This document shows positions 7,380 to 15,231 of a stretch of DNA of 22,418 nucleotides, piece after piece; the stretch's first letter is position 1, and each line of letters opens with the position of its first letter. The position numbers and the translations under genes were made by a program. Source of the DNA: an uncultured Lachnospiraceae bacterium (GTDB taxonomy: Bacteria; Bacillota; Clostridia; Lachnospirales; Lachnospiraceae); the NCBI GenBank assembly GCA_910585625.1, contig CAJUFQ010000029.1, forward strand, positions 1-22,418, read 5' to 3'. Below the pieces are notes generated by a model. It made no database searches, was not told the DNA's origin, and worked only from the letters and a program-made list of their open reading frames with translations.

Positions 7380-8902
7380 GCTCTCATCCTCTGATAATGT
7401 TTCATCCTCAGGTACAGCCAGATAATCACCAGAACCAATGTGGCTATGACGAAAAACAAAATGGTAGCCCACCACTGATTTGTTTTCGGCTTCGGCTCCT
7501 CGATATGAAGTTCCTCCGTATCCGCTTTCTGGACAGATGTACAGATTTCCACCCTCTGTTCCGTCACCCGGCCTTGCTCATCCTCATAAGATAAGGTTAC
7601 AATCCCTGAGGTATCGCCATATTTTTCGCCGCCGTTTTCCAGTACATTTCCCTCCGCATCCATGTCCAGGGTTCCCACAAAGACTTTCTGCTCGCCGTCT
7701 GCCGAAGCGCCGCCATCAATATTTCCAAGGAATACTTCCTGCTGGGGAAACAATCCCTTCCCCTCCAGCCGTACTGTCACATTGTAAATTGCGGACAATC
7801 CGGTATTCTGCACCTGGAAACTTAAAAACTCCGTGTCTGACGCATAGACCTGCGCGGGAAAGGAAAGATTGGCAAGCCTTGCCTGCTGGGGCTGGCAGAT
7901 AAGAAGCCTGATTTCCTCTGTCGACGTGTAGTTTGTACCCTTTCCATCTTCATACTCAATCTGGAATTGCATCTGCACCGGCTCTGCAGGGGCTTTCTTC
8001 GCTACGGTAAGGCTCTGAGAAAGATCCATGGTCGCCTTAGGCGCTGTCTTTTCAAAATACCATGCATTTTTTTCAAAAACAATATCTTTGCTTTCTGACA
8101 ACAGCGTTATCTTCACATTTTCGACACTGTTATGCCTGCTGCAATTTTGCAGCGCAATGCTCCAGACTGTGCTGCTCCCCGCTTCCAGGATATTTCCCTG
8201 CAGGCTGTTTGCCGTGACCATCAGCCTGGGCTGGCTGTTTTTTTCCTCTTCCGCTTGGGCAACGCCGCCTGCCTCTTGTCCAAACTGCGTCCCCTCATCC
8301 CCCGAAAATATCCCGTCATCTCCTGGAATCCCATCTGGCTCTGGCTGTCCGCCCTCCCCGGGCGTGCCGTTTCCCGGAACTTCCTCTGTCACTTTCGTCC
8401 TGCCATCTGTGATTTCTATATAAACTGTGAACTCCTGACGGAGCAGATTGCCTCCTTCTTTCCCTTCCGCCCACAAATACAACGGATACTGCCCATTGAC
8501 CCGATTCTCTTTCAGCTTGAGGCGGCAACGGTACAGATAAACTCCTTCCCCAGACATCTTCACCTGTTTCTGGTAATTCTTATAATAGAACGGGCACTCC
8601 TGCCCGCTTTCAAAGCCAACGCCTACCGTAATGCGTTTTTTCTCCATATTCGAATCAGAGACAAAGGGAATCACAAGCGTCATCATATCATCTGCAACGG
8701 AAGGCTCATACCCCTTGGCAAACGGCGCGTCCATCCCTTCATAGCAACGGCGGCTGTCAATGGAAATAGCCCCTGCCCCCTGCTCTTCGGCAGCTGCGCC
8801 GGCCTTCACATAACTTCCCGCTTCCCATAGGCCGCAAGAAACCAGCAGCGCTGCCAGGACAAGCAACCACCGGGCAATACCAAAAACCTTTCTCCTTCTC
8901 AT
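7376..8902 (-). CDS. Exported protein with COG1361-like domains and a C-terminal membrane anchor
   Basis: This is a 508-residue protein. A signal peptide (about 1-36, Arg-rich start, hydrophobic core, ending AGA) is followed by a strand-rich ectodomain. The domain includes an acidic Gly/Pro-rich linker at about 175-220. Repeated immunoglobulin-like segments follow, with phrases such as WSIALQNCSRHNSVENVKI and LSFQVQNTGLSAIYNVTVRL that resemble COG1361/CARDB-type adhesion-like domains. A single helix (about 479-498) and a short basic tail hold it in the membrane. It overlaps both neighbours by 4 nt (ATGA), so it is tightly coupled to the ABC ATPase. It could present a binding surface for the transporter's substrate. 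The function is inferred only from context. Confidence 0.82.
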   Translation of the reverse strand: MRRRKVFGIARWLLVLAALLVSCGLWEAGSYVKAGAAAEEQGAGAISIDSRRCYEGMDAPFAKGYEPSVADDMMTLVIPFVSDSNMEKKRITVGVGFESGQECPFYYKNYQKQVKMSGEGVYLYRCRLKLKENRVNGQYPLYLWAEGKEGGNLLRQEFTVYIEITDGRTKVTEEVPGNGTPGEGGQPEPDGIPGDDGIFSGDEGTQFGQEAGGVAQAEEEKNSQPRLMVTANSLQGNILEAGSSTVWSIALQNCSRHNSVENVKITLLSESKDIVFEKNAWYFEKTAPKATMDLSQSLTVAKKAPAEPVQMQFQIEYEDGKGTNYTSTEEIRLLICQPQQARLANLSFPAQVYASDTEFLSFQVQNTGLSAIYNVTVRLEGKGLFPQQEVFLGNIDGGASADGEQKVFVGTLDMDAEGNVLENGGEKYGDTSGIVTLSYEDEQGRVTEQRVEICTSVQKADTEELHIEEPKPKTNQWWATILFFVIATLVLVIIWLYLRMKHYQRMRA

Positions 8903-9537
8903 AATTCCCGCATCCTTCCTCCATCCATTTCAAATACTTTATCGCACAAAATGCGGATATCCTCGCTGTTATGGCTGGCAAGGATAATCGTCTTCCCCTG
9001 TTCTTTCAAATCAAGCAGCAAATTGCGGATATCCGCGACTCCATGCTTATCCAGGCCGTTGAACGGCTCATCCAGAATCAGGAATTCCGGGTCTTCCATA
9101 ATCGCCTGGGCAATCCCCAGACGCTGGCGCATTCCCAGGGAATATTTCGAAACAGCCTTTTTCAGCGACGGATCGAGCCCAGCCTTACGGACGGCCTGTT
9201 CAATCTCCTTCCTGCCAATCTTCCCCCGCAAAGCCGCCAGGATTTCCAGGTTGCGTACACCCGTAAGATTCGTAAGGAATCCGGGCGTCTCGATGATGAC
9301 GCCGATGCTTTCCGGAAAATCGATTTCCCTGCCAACCACCTTGCCGTTTACCCGGACTTTGCCTTCGCTCACCGGCAGGAAACCACAGATACATTTCATA
9401 AGGACTGTTTTCCCAGAACCATTATTTCCGGAAAACCCATAGACTTTGCCACGCTCCATGGCAACGCTGACGTCATGCAAGACGATATCCTCTTTAAACC
9501 TTTTCGTAACGTGTTCAATTTCGATATAAGTCTCCAT
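8899..9537 (-). CDS. ABC transporter ATP-binding protein, E-loop (lantibiotic-immunity/BcrA-like) type
   Basis: This 212-residue cytoplasmic ATPase powers the two permeases encoded just upstream. Walker A is GNNGSGKT (37-44), the signature is YSLGMRQRL (132-140), Walker B is FLILDEPFNGLD (152-163) with catalytic E157, and the switch histidine is H189. The Q-loop position reads IIETPGF with glutamate E83 instead of glutamine. This E-loop is known from lantibiotic-immunity ATPases and resembles BcrA-type proteins. The ATG at 9537 is preceded by AGGGGG. An upstream in-frame GTG at 9561 would overlap the permease gene and is less likely. Substrate is not predictable beyond a preference for amphipathic peptides or lipids. 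Confidence 0.95.
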   Translation of the reverse strand: METYIEIEHVTKRFKEDIVLHDVSVAMERGKVYGFSGNNGSGKTVLMKCICGFLPVSEGKVRVNGKVVGREIDFPESIGVIIETPGFLTNLTGVRNLEILAALRGKIGRKEIEQAVRKAGLDPSLKKAVSKYSLGMRQRLGIAQAIMEDPEFLILDEPFNGLDKHGVADIRNLLLDLKEQGKTIILASHNSEDIRILCDKVFEMDGGRMREL

Positions 9538-9550
9538 TTTTCCCCCTTTC

Positions 9551-10267
9551 TCAGATTTCACTCAGGCAGCGGTATAACAGAAGTCCATGCAAAAGCATCA
9601 CAGAAATGGAAAACGCCGCCAAAAATACCCAGATGCCGAGGCCATCCACGCCCCAGTCCTGCGCGCACCTGATCCACTCCGCCGGATACATGGCATACAT
9701 TTTTGTAAAGTACCGCTCCTTTAAGATTACCAGCATATAATAGCAGACGAACGGCAGCCCATAGGCCATATAATAGTTGCGGGACAACGCCGCAAAAACC
9801 CCGGAAATTTCTGCAAGAATCCCGCCTGCCAAAGAGATACGCAGCAGCATGAGCCCGGCCTCCGACATGCCTTCCCATGGAAACGCTCCCTGAATCTCTA
9901 ATGGGTAAAGCGCCAAGAAACTAAGGAGCATCCCCAGCATCCCTGCCAGGAAAAAGGGCAGGAAGCCGCTGGCATAAATCTGCAGCGTCTTTTTCCTGAT
10001 ATATTCCATGCGGCTGATTCTTGTTATGTACAGTCGTAAAAAACCGGCAGAAGACTCTTTCACATAGATTGCTCCCATAGGCAGCGAGGCTGCTATCGGG
10101 AGAAGAAACAAAACCATCTGCGTATCCAAGGTTTCCTGGTATAATTTCAAAAAACTACCCTCCCCAAGCGGAGGTTGGATGTTATCAAAGGGGAACCCGA
10201 TAAAGAGCGTTGCAATACACAGCAGCAAAGACTCCCAAAGGCCTTTTTCCCTTAACAGTTCTTTCAT
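9551..10267 (-). CDS. ABC transporter permease, second
   Basis: This 238-residue protein has about six hydrophobic helices (starting near residues 13, 50, 98, 138, 163 and 210). This is the size and layout of ABC-2/lantibiotic-immunity EG-type permeases. The loop SSAGFLRLYITRISRMEYIRKK (72-93), between the second and third helices, is a typical cytoplasmic contact with the ATPase in that class. It starts 18 nt after the first permease gene, with AGAGGA before the ATG, and ends 13 nt before the ATPase gene. The two permeases are different in sequence, so the pore is probably a heterodimer. Confidence 0.85.
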   Translation of the reverse strand: MKELLREKGLWESLLLCIATLFIGFPFDNIQPPLGEGSFLKLYQETLDTQMVLFLLPIAASLPMGAIYVKESSAGFLRLYITRISRMEYIRKKTLQIYASGFLPFFLAGMLGMLLSFLALYPLEIQGAFPWEGMSEAGLMLLRISLAGGILAEISGVFAALSRNYYMAYGLPFVCYYMLVILKERYFTKMYAMYPAEWIRCAQDWGVDGLGIWVFLAAFSISVMLLHGLLLYRCLSEI

Positions 10268-10285
10268 GAAATCCTCTTTTCCTGA

Positions 10286-11182
10286 CTATGCCTCTCCCGT
10301 AAAAGAACTGAAATTGTACCGTTTCAGTATATGGAAGGAACATAAAGACATCGCAAACAGCAACAGCAGAAACAGCAGGCAGGATTGCCCGACAGAGGGC
10401 AGTACGTCATAGCCAAAATCATGCATCCCATAAGTCGCATGGTTCAAGGGGCTGATCCATCCTGTAATCCTCCTGACCAAAAACATTTCATATTCTTCTT
10501 TGTGCAGGATTTTCGCCAGCGTGTCAGGATCGAGCAAGAACCCGAACAGGCTGTAGCAAAGCCCGGCCGCAATGCCTGCCTTCTTGCCCATCCGCATCTG
10601 AAAATACAACATAAAAAAACTGAGCGTCAATGCATAGCAGACAAGAAGCGCCACCATCTGCATACTGCATCCCCAAGGCGTCGTGCTTTCCATTACTTTC
10701 ACCGTGGACGGCACGGAAAACTTATCCCCCATGGAGGAGTAAGCAAACAATGCCGCCGTCTTGCTCCATAAGTTCCCGGCATACGTTTTCTGCATACAGA
10801 GCAGGCTGGTGACAAGAAGCACATACAGCATATACCCGACCGTCACCAGGAAAATGTAGCATAGCTGTGCCAGAAGCCAGCATGCCTTACGTGTACGCAG
10901 CAGCATATATGGCGTGAACGGCGTCAGTTTCGGCAAGTCAATAAACAACAGAATCAACAGCAATGAGCTAAGAAGGATGGACGTCGCATCCCCGAACGTC
11001 CAGATAAACGGTTCCAACGCCTGCATGGAAGACCCATAATAATCCGCCACCAGCAATGCACGGTCGCTGAGGAAAAAACAGAGGATAAAGGAAAATAAGA
11101 ATGTCAGGATAATTCTGGGATTTTTATGGAATCCCAGAAAATTCCAGCGCACAATAGCAGACGCCTGTCTTAAAAATTCCAT
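10286..11182 (-). CDS. ABC transporter permease, first
   Basis: This 298-residue membrane protein has about six hydrophobic helices (about 26-44, 66-86, 105-130, 178-196, 204-220 and 268-286) and no sequence-recognisable ectodomain. It is one half of the transporter with the next gene. The start was placed at ATG 11182, 8 nt after AGGA and 10 nt beyond the lipoprotein stop. A longer frame from a TTG at 11215 runs into the lipoprotein gene. The position directly after the lipoprotein suggests the lipoprotein is the transporter's substrate-capture or accessory partner. Confidence 0.85.
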   Translation of the reverse strand: MEFLRQASAIVRWNFLGFHKNPRIILTFLFSFILCFFLSDRALLVADYYGSSMQALEPFIWTFGDATSILLSSLLLILLFIDLPKLTPFTPYMLLRTRKACWLLAQLCYIFLVTVGYMLYVLLVTSLLCMQKTYAGNLWSKTAALFAYSSMGDKFSVPSTVKVMESTTPWGCSMQMVALLVCYALTLSFFMLYFQMRMGKKAGIAAGLCYSLFGFLLDPDTLAKILHKEEYEMFLVRRITGWISPLNHATYGMHDFGYDVLPSVGQSCLLFLLLLFAMSLCSFHILKRYNFSSFTGEA

Positions 11183-11192
11183 ATGAATCTTC

Positions 11193-12695
11193 CTAATAGC
11201 CGAGTTCACGGTCAATGATTGTCCCGTCTATGGCGTTAATGGTCATAAAACTCTGGTTCGAATACTCTCCATTGTTTTTTACGTTATAATCGTCAGTGAT
11301 TGCGTCAAACCCGCCAATAAAATCCCAGACAGGCACCATCAGCCCGGTATCGCAATCGGTTGCCGGATCGTAAATCCTGCTATAGCCCAGCACAATCTTA
11401 CGGATATGGTATGTCCTGTTATTTTCATATTCCGTAATATCAGCGTTAGATACCTCCATCATCTGCTCATATATTTTTATGATGCTGTCAAAATCCATCA
11501 GCTTTACATTTTCTGTCTTTATCTCGCCAATCTCATAAGGGTTGAAAATTTCAACCTTTTGGATACCGTCGTCCCCGACTATGACATCGCACCGCTCATA
11601 ACTCCAGGGAGTCAGCGTGCTGTCCATATCCTCAAGCCCGCCGCCATAGGAGTCGGTAAATGTGACCGGCGTCCCATCCAGCTTCCTGGTAAAATGGAAC
11701 ATATACCCCGCGTCTAATATATTGTCTCTGTTTACCCCTCCTTCTCCATGGTGGTACACGGCGTAATCCCAGTTATACAATTCCAGCCCCCAGCCCAGCT
11801 TTTCCACCTTTTCTTCGGCCACTCTGCGGGCATCTTCCAAGGAAATATCCAGCATTCCTTTTACTTCGTCCTCAGTCAGCCTGTTTTCCCCATTTTCCTC
11901 CGATCCTAACACACAGGCGGTATCTAACCAATCGGAAAATTCCCTGGAATCTATCGTAGCTTTTTGGCCGTCTTTGGCAATGCTGAAAACTATATCCGGG
12001 GCCAGCCCATATTTCACACTATAATCATACGTCCCCTGCGCTGTCTCTGCCACGCCGTAAAAAGAATCCTCATCCACTTCTTCCGTCCGTTCTTCTCCTT
12101 TCCCAGTCCAATATTTCATGCCAAAGGATGGCTTCACTTCCTCTTTCGTAATCTCATCCGGGGCTTCCTGCATGGACTGTTCAGCCCAGGCAATCTGCTC
12201 GTCAATATCAAACTGTGGCTGCCCATTCTCATCCACGCCCATATCATAGGGGTCGAGGTTGCCCTCTGACTTGTATTTTTTCAGGCGGTTAATATCTTCC
12301 TGGTAATCTTCCTTCGTCCATTCCTTATAAGTATAGGCGCTGTAAAATGTTGCCTCTTCAAAAAATGCGTCTGATACCGTGTCAATCAGCTCTTGATTGA
12401 CCGCTCTTGCCGATACGGCATAAGTACTAAGGGCTTTCACCTCCGGCAGAATGACGTCCGCATCCGTGTCAATGACAAGCCCGCCTCCTTCATAGGACGC
12501 TTTGTTTGTATAATGCATGGGAGCCCCCAGGGATTCCCGAAGCAAGCCGTCTGTGGCAGTTTCCGCACTTTCATATGATTTGACGGCGTCTGCGCCTTTC
12601 TGTTTTACAATCGTATCTTTGGGCGTTTCCTGACAGCCGGTAAGCATCGTGATGCATAAGCCTGCTGCAAGCATGGAAATATATTTTTTCTTCAT
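11193..12695 (-). CDS. Secreted lipoprotein (DUF6034-like)
   Basis: This is a 500-residue precursor with a lipoprotein signal peptide. Lys-rich residues 2-4 and a hydrophobic core precede the lipobox LTGC, with C21 as the lipidated residue. The mature part is acidic and rich in Tyr, Asp and Glu. It resembles large lipoproteins that I recall as DUF6034 from Lachnospiraceae, whose role is unknown. I hold that family name only moderately. AGGAGG (12701-12706) fixes the ATG at 12695. It is the first gene of the ABC operon and lies behind its own promoter, which shares a regulator box with the two-component system. A role in ligand capture or in signalling to the sensor kinase is plausible. Confidence 0.85.
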   Translation of the reverse strand: MKKKYISMLAAGLCITMLTGCQETPKDTIVKQKGADAVKSYESAETATDGLLRESLGAPMHYTNKASYEGGGLVIDTDADVILPEVKALSTYAVSARAVNQELIDTVSDAFFEEATFYSAYTYKEWTKEDYQEDINRLKKYKSEGNLDPYDMGVDENGQPQFDIDEQIAWAEQSMQEAPDEITKEEVKPSFGMKYWTGKGEERTEEVDEDSFYGVAETAQGTYDYSVKYGLAPDIVFSIAKDGQKATIDSREFSDWLDTACVLGSEENGENRLTEDEVKGMLDISLEDARRVAEEKVEKLGWGLELYNWDYAVYHHGEGGVNRDNILDAGYMFHFTRKLDGTPVTFTDSYGGGLEDMDSTLTPWSYERCDVIVGDDGIQKVEIFNPYEIGEIKTENVKLMDFDSIIKIYEQMMEVSNADITEYENNRTYHIRKIVLGYSRIYDPATDCDTGLMVPVWDFIGGFDAITDDYNVKNNGEYSNQSFMTINAIDGTIIDRELGY

Positions 12696-12746
12696 AACAA
12701 CCTCCTGCAATTTACTTTGGGTTCATTGGCTTCTTTGTATAGGGAC

Positions 12747-12800
12747 ATTTTATCAGTTCTTTTTGGGCAAATATTCACTCGGCTGTAAAGGTTTCGTAAA
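12747..12800 (-). promoter_or_regulatory. Promoter and direct-repeat box of the lipoprotein-ABC operon
   Basis: On the minus strand, TTTACGAAACCTTTACAG (12783-12800) is a direct repeat of TTTAC at an 11-bp period. This is the one-helical-turn spacing typical of OmpR-family binding sites. Thirty bp after the box lies a -10-like TAAAAT (12747-12752). No good -35 is present, which fits an activated promoter. The same box at the same spacing lies upstream of the response-regulator gene. Confidence 0.65.
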
Positions 12801-12830
12801 CAAATAAATCCCTTACAAATGATGCTGTTT

Positions 12831-14093
12831 TTATCTCTGCTTCCGACAGCCTTCCACCCAGGAAACTTTCGTGCCTTCCCCCTCCTTGCTCTCAATCTCC
12901 ATCCTCCCATGATGCGCAGCTGCAATCTGCTCACACAACGCAAGCCCCAGCCCCATATTCCCGCTTTTCCTGGACCGGGATTTGTCCACACGGTAAAATG
13001 CTTTGCGTACTTTCTCGATTTCCTTGGGCGGAATCCCGCAGCCTTCATCGCGTACCCACAGGGAATGCTCCCTGGCGCCCATATAAATTCGGCCGCCTGG
13101 CTGCGAGGCCATGATACTGTTATTGATTAGGTTAATCAGGAAACTTGTCATCAGGTCAAAATCAAGCTTCATCGCCCTCCCCTGATAGTCTCCCTCAATA
13201 ATCAGGCTTATGCCGCTTTCTGCCAGCCGATAGCTGACATTTTCCTGCACGGCTTCAAACAGTGTTTCCAGCGGAACTTCCTGCAACGCAATGCGGCATT
13301 CCGGTTCATATAGTCTGGTCAGTTCCATCATTTTCTCTGAAAGCCTCGAGAGTCGCCCGCTCTCTCGGTTAATGTAATTTAACGCCTTTTCTTCCTGCTC
13401 CTGGGAAAGCCTGACGCTAAGAAGCGTCTCCGAATATCCCTTGATAGCTGTCAGGGGCGTCTTAAGCTCATGGGACATACTGCCAATCAGCTGTCTCTGC
13501 GCCTCATTCGCAGCCTCCAGGGGGCTCGTAATCTTCTTAATCAAGAATACCAACAGCACAGCCATGGCAAGAGACACCAGGACGGAAACGGTAATCTCCC
13601 GGACTGCCAGCAGGAAGCTCTCTTTATATAAAAAGGTAATGTCCACCACATAAAAACACAGGTAGGAATCTTCTTGCGCCCCTCCCCCATATAGCCTGTC
13701 CTCTGCGCAAAAAACCAGCAGATAAGAACCGTCTGATTTTTCCTGCTCACATAGAATGGACATCCCTTTTTCAAACTTCACTTTCCCGACGTCGAATGCA
13801 AACGAAGAACCGTTATAAATCTCCCGCCCTTCCTTAAACAGCGCCGAACCTTCCGGCATATTGTCCCTGAAGCAATAAGTGACCACGTAGTCTTGCAGGG
13901 ACTCACCATAATTTACTTTATGGACGTCATTAAAAGTGTCCGTAATGCCTCTGGAAAAAACCTTTTCCTCCTGTGCCTCTAACAGCTTGATTTTTTCCTG
14001 CCTGCTGGCTAAAATCACATAAAATGAAAAAATCTGCGCCAACACAAATAGCATGGTTGACGCAGTAAATGCAATTTTTTTTATCATGTCCAT
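12831..14093 (-). CDS. Sensor histidine kinase
   Basis: This is a 420-residue class I kinase with two membrane helices (about 8-29 and 165-186) flanking an extracytoplasmic sensor of about 135 residues with no named domain. The dimerisation/phosphoacceptor domain carries H208 in SMSHELKTPLTAIKGY. The ATP-binding domain has the N box NLINNSIMAS (321-330, with N325 in the canonical position), G1 DEGCGIP (349-355), the F-box region FYRVDKSRS (366-374) and G2 GLGLAL (381-386), all intact. Its ATG overlaps the regulator's stop by 1 nt (TGATG), with GGAGG 7 nt upstream. It should phosphorylate the regulator encoded upstream and, through the shared box, control the adjacent lipoprotein-ABC operon. 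The ligand is unknown. Confidence 0.95.
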   Translation of the reverse strand: MDMIKKIAFTASTMLFVLAQIFSFYVILASRQEKIKLLEAQEEKVFSRGITDTFNDVHKVNYGESLQDYVVTYCFRDNMPEGSALFKEGREIYNGSSFAFDVGKVKFEKGMSILCEQEKSDGSYLLVFCAEDRLYGGGAQEDSYLCFYVVDITFLYKESFLLAVREITVSVLVSLAMAVLLVFLIKKITSPLEAANEAQRQLIGSMSHELKTPLTAIKGYSETLLSVRLSQEQEEKALNYINRESGRLSRLSEKMMELTRLYEPECRIALQEVPLETLFEAVQENVSYRLAESGISLIIEGDYQGRAMKLDFDLMTSFLINLINNSIMASQPGGRIYMGAREHSLWVRDEGCGIPPKEIEKVRKAFYRVDKSRSRKSGNMGLGLALCEQIAAAHHGRMEIESKEGEGTKVSWVEGCRKQR

Positions 14094-14752
14094 CACGAAA
14101 CCTCCATGCGGTAACCTACCCTGGGCACCGTCTTAATTACATCGCCAAAATCCAGTTTTTTCCTGAGGTTGCCGACATGGACGTCTACCGTCCTGCTCTC
14201 GCCCTCAAATTCCACGCCCCAGAGGATATTCAATATCTGATCCCTGGTCATCACACGGTTCCGGTATTTCCAGAAAGTCAGCAGGCAGTTGAATTCCATG
14301 GGCTGCAGGGCTATCTCCACCCCATTCTTGACGACCGTCCGTTTCTGCTCATTGATGACTACGTCTTTGATGCGTATCTCCTCCGTATCCTTCTGGAAGC
14401 GGCTCAGAACTTTGTCTACCCGCACCAAAAGCTCAAGCATCTCAAACGGTTTGACGATATAGTCCTCCGCGCCGCTCCTTAACCCCTTAACCTTGCTGGG
14501 CAAATCGCCCTTTGCCGTAAGATAGATTACCGGGATATCATATGCCTTCAGTTCTTCCAGCAATTCAAAGCCATCCTTGCCTGGCAGCATGATATCCAAA
14601 AGCGCAAGATCATAGCCGTGGTGTTCCTTTAAATGGCTGCTGAACTCAGCGCCGTCAAAAAACGGTGCTGGCTCATAGCCGGCAATCTCCAGGTTCATGC
14701 AGATTAAGTCGTTGATGGCGGCCTCGTCTTCGATTACCAATATTCTCTTCAT
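14093..14752 (-). CDS. OmpR/PhoB-family response regulator
   Basis: This 219-residue DNA-binding regulator has an N-terminal receiver (1-117) with acidic residues ED (8-9), phosphoacceptor D53 in LLDIMLPG, T79 and K101. A C-terminal winged helix (about 125-219) carries the typical TRDQILNILWG and RTVDVHVGNLRKKL segments. Both halves are complete. ATG 14752 is preceded by GAGAAG. An in-frame GTG at 14764 is possible. It is coupled to the kinase gene. The box TTTACAAAACATTTACAG in its own promoter, repeated before the lipoprotein gene, is its most likely target. Confidence 0.96.
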   Translation of the reverse strand: MKRILVIEDEAAINDLICMNLEIAGYEPAPFFDGAEFSSHLKEHHGYDLALLDIMLPGKDGFELLEELKAYDIPVIYLTAKGDLPSKVKGLRSGAEDYIVKPFEMLELLVRVDKVLSRFQKDTEEIRIKDVVINEQKRTVVKNGVEIALQPMEFNCLLTFWKYRNRVMTRDQILNILWGVEFEGESRTVDVHVGNLRKKLDFGDVIKTVPRVGYRMEVS

Positions 14753-14789
14753 AAAACTTCTCACCCAATCCCATTCTTGTATTGTTTAT

Positions 14790-14843
14790 ATTATAGAGGC
14801 TGCGCCGCATAAATGGAACAAGAATCTGTAAATGTTTTGTAAA
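14790..14843 (-). promoter_or_regulatory. Promoter and direct-repeat box of the two-component operon
   Basis: On the minus strand, TTTACAAAACATTTACAG (14826-14843) is an 11-bp-period direct repeat. TATAAT (14790-14795) follows exactly 30 bp later, with no recognisable -35. Box and spacing match those before the lipoprotein gene, suggesting autoregulation by the response regulator. Confidence 0.7.
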
Positions 14844-14849
14844 TAACAA

Positions 14850-14897
14850 TCATAGATGCCGCCATGATGCCTGCTGCGCATGCCGCTGTACCATCAT
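14850..14897 (-). CDS. Possible 14-15-residue peptide ORF
   Basis: AAAGGAGG (14899-14906) stands just before two adjacent in-frame ATG codons, followed by about 13 further codons (His, Gln, Trp and Arg rich) and a stop. The ribosome binding site is strong but only 1-4 nt from the start. It lies between the 53-aa gene and the response-regulator promoter. It may be a real leader peptide or chance. Confidence 0.2.
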   Translation of the reverse strand: MMVQRHAQQASWRHL

Positions 14898-14947
14898 GCC
14901 TCCTTTCTGCTAATGCATCTTACCGTAAAGGCTTTCATACAATGCGT

Positions 14948-15109
14948 TTATCTCTTCCTGACTTTCACCTCAAATTCACTTCCATCTATCGTTTGTATTA
15001 TCAGCAAATCTTCCCGGCAATTTGTGTCAATATCCCTCAATTCAAGTTCATCCTCCCCATGTTCGTTCAGGACATCAAAAAGTAAATCCAAAAACCTTTC
15101 TTTTTTCAT
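14948..15109 (-). CDS. Small acidic protein of 53 residues, function unknown
   Basis: The reading frame begins at ATG 15109, preceded by AAAGGAGG, and encodes 53 residues starting MKKERFLDLLFDVLNEHGED. An amphipathic helix (about 3-17) is followed by an acidic turn, one cysteine (C31), and two likely beta strands (LLIIQTID and SEFEVKVRK). It looks like a compact folded domain, not a toxin or secreted peptide, since there is no membrane helix. I do not recognise a family. A TATAAT promoter with an upstream element shared with the DUF3825 gene drives it. That shared element is the main clue and suggests common regulation. Confidence 0.72.
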   Translation of the reverse strand: MKKERFLDLLFDVLNEHGEDELELRDIDTNCREDLLIIQTIDGSEFEVKVRKR

Positions 15110-15150
15110 TGCATCCTCCTTTGTCTGTTTCTATCAGATATGACGACGCC

Positions 15151-15185
15151 ATTATACTTCTCCTTACATCCTAATCTGTGAAAGC
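15151..15185 (-). promoter_or_regulatory. Promoter of the 53-aa gene, with a shared upstream element
   Basis: On the minus strand, GCTTTCACAGATTAGG (15170-15185) is followed by TATAAT (15151-15156). TTCACA, taken as the -35, is 20 bp from the -10, longer than the usual 17. The same 16-bp element (one base different) with the same spacing is upstream of the DUF3825 gene. Confidence 0.6.
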
Positions 15186-15231
15186 AATTTTTACGGCAAT
15201 ATACCTCAGGCCCTGCCAAGCTGCCTGCAGG

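Noticed and set aside
8132..8830. 232-codon plus-strand open frame
   Set aside because: It is antisense to the exported COG1361-like protein, which has a signal peptide, membrane anchor and coupled start. It is a shadow.
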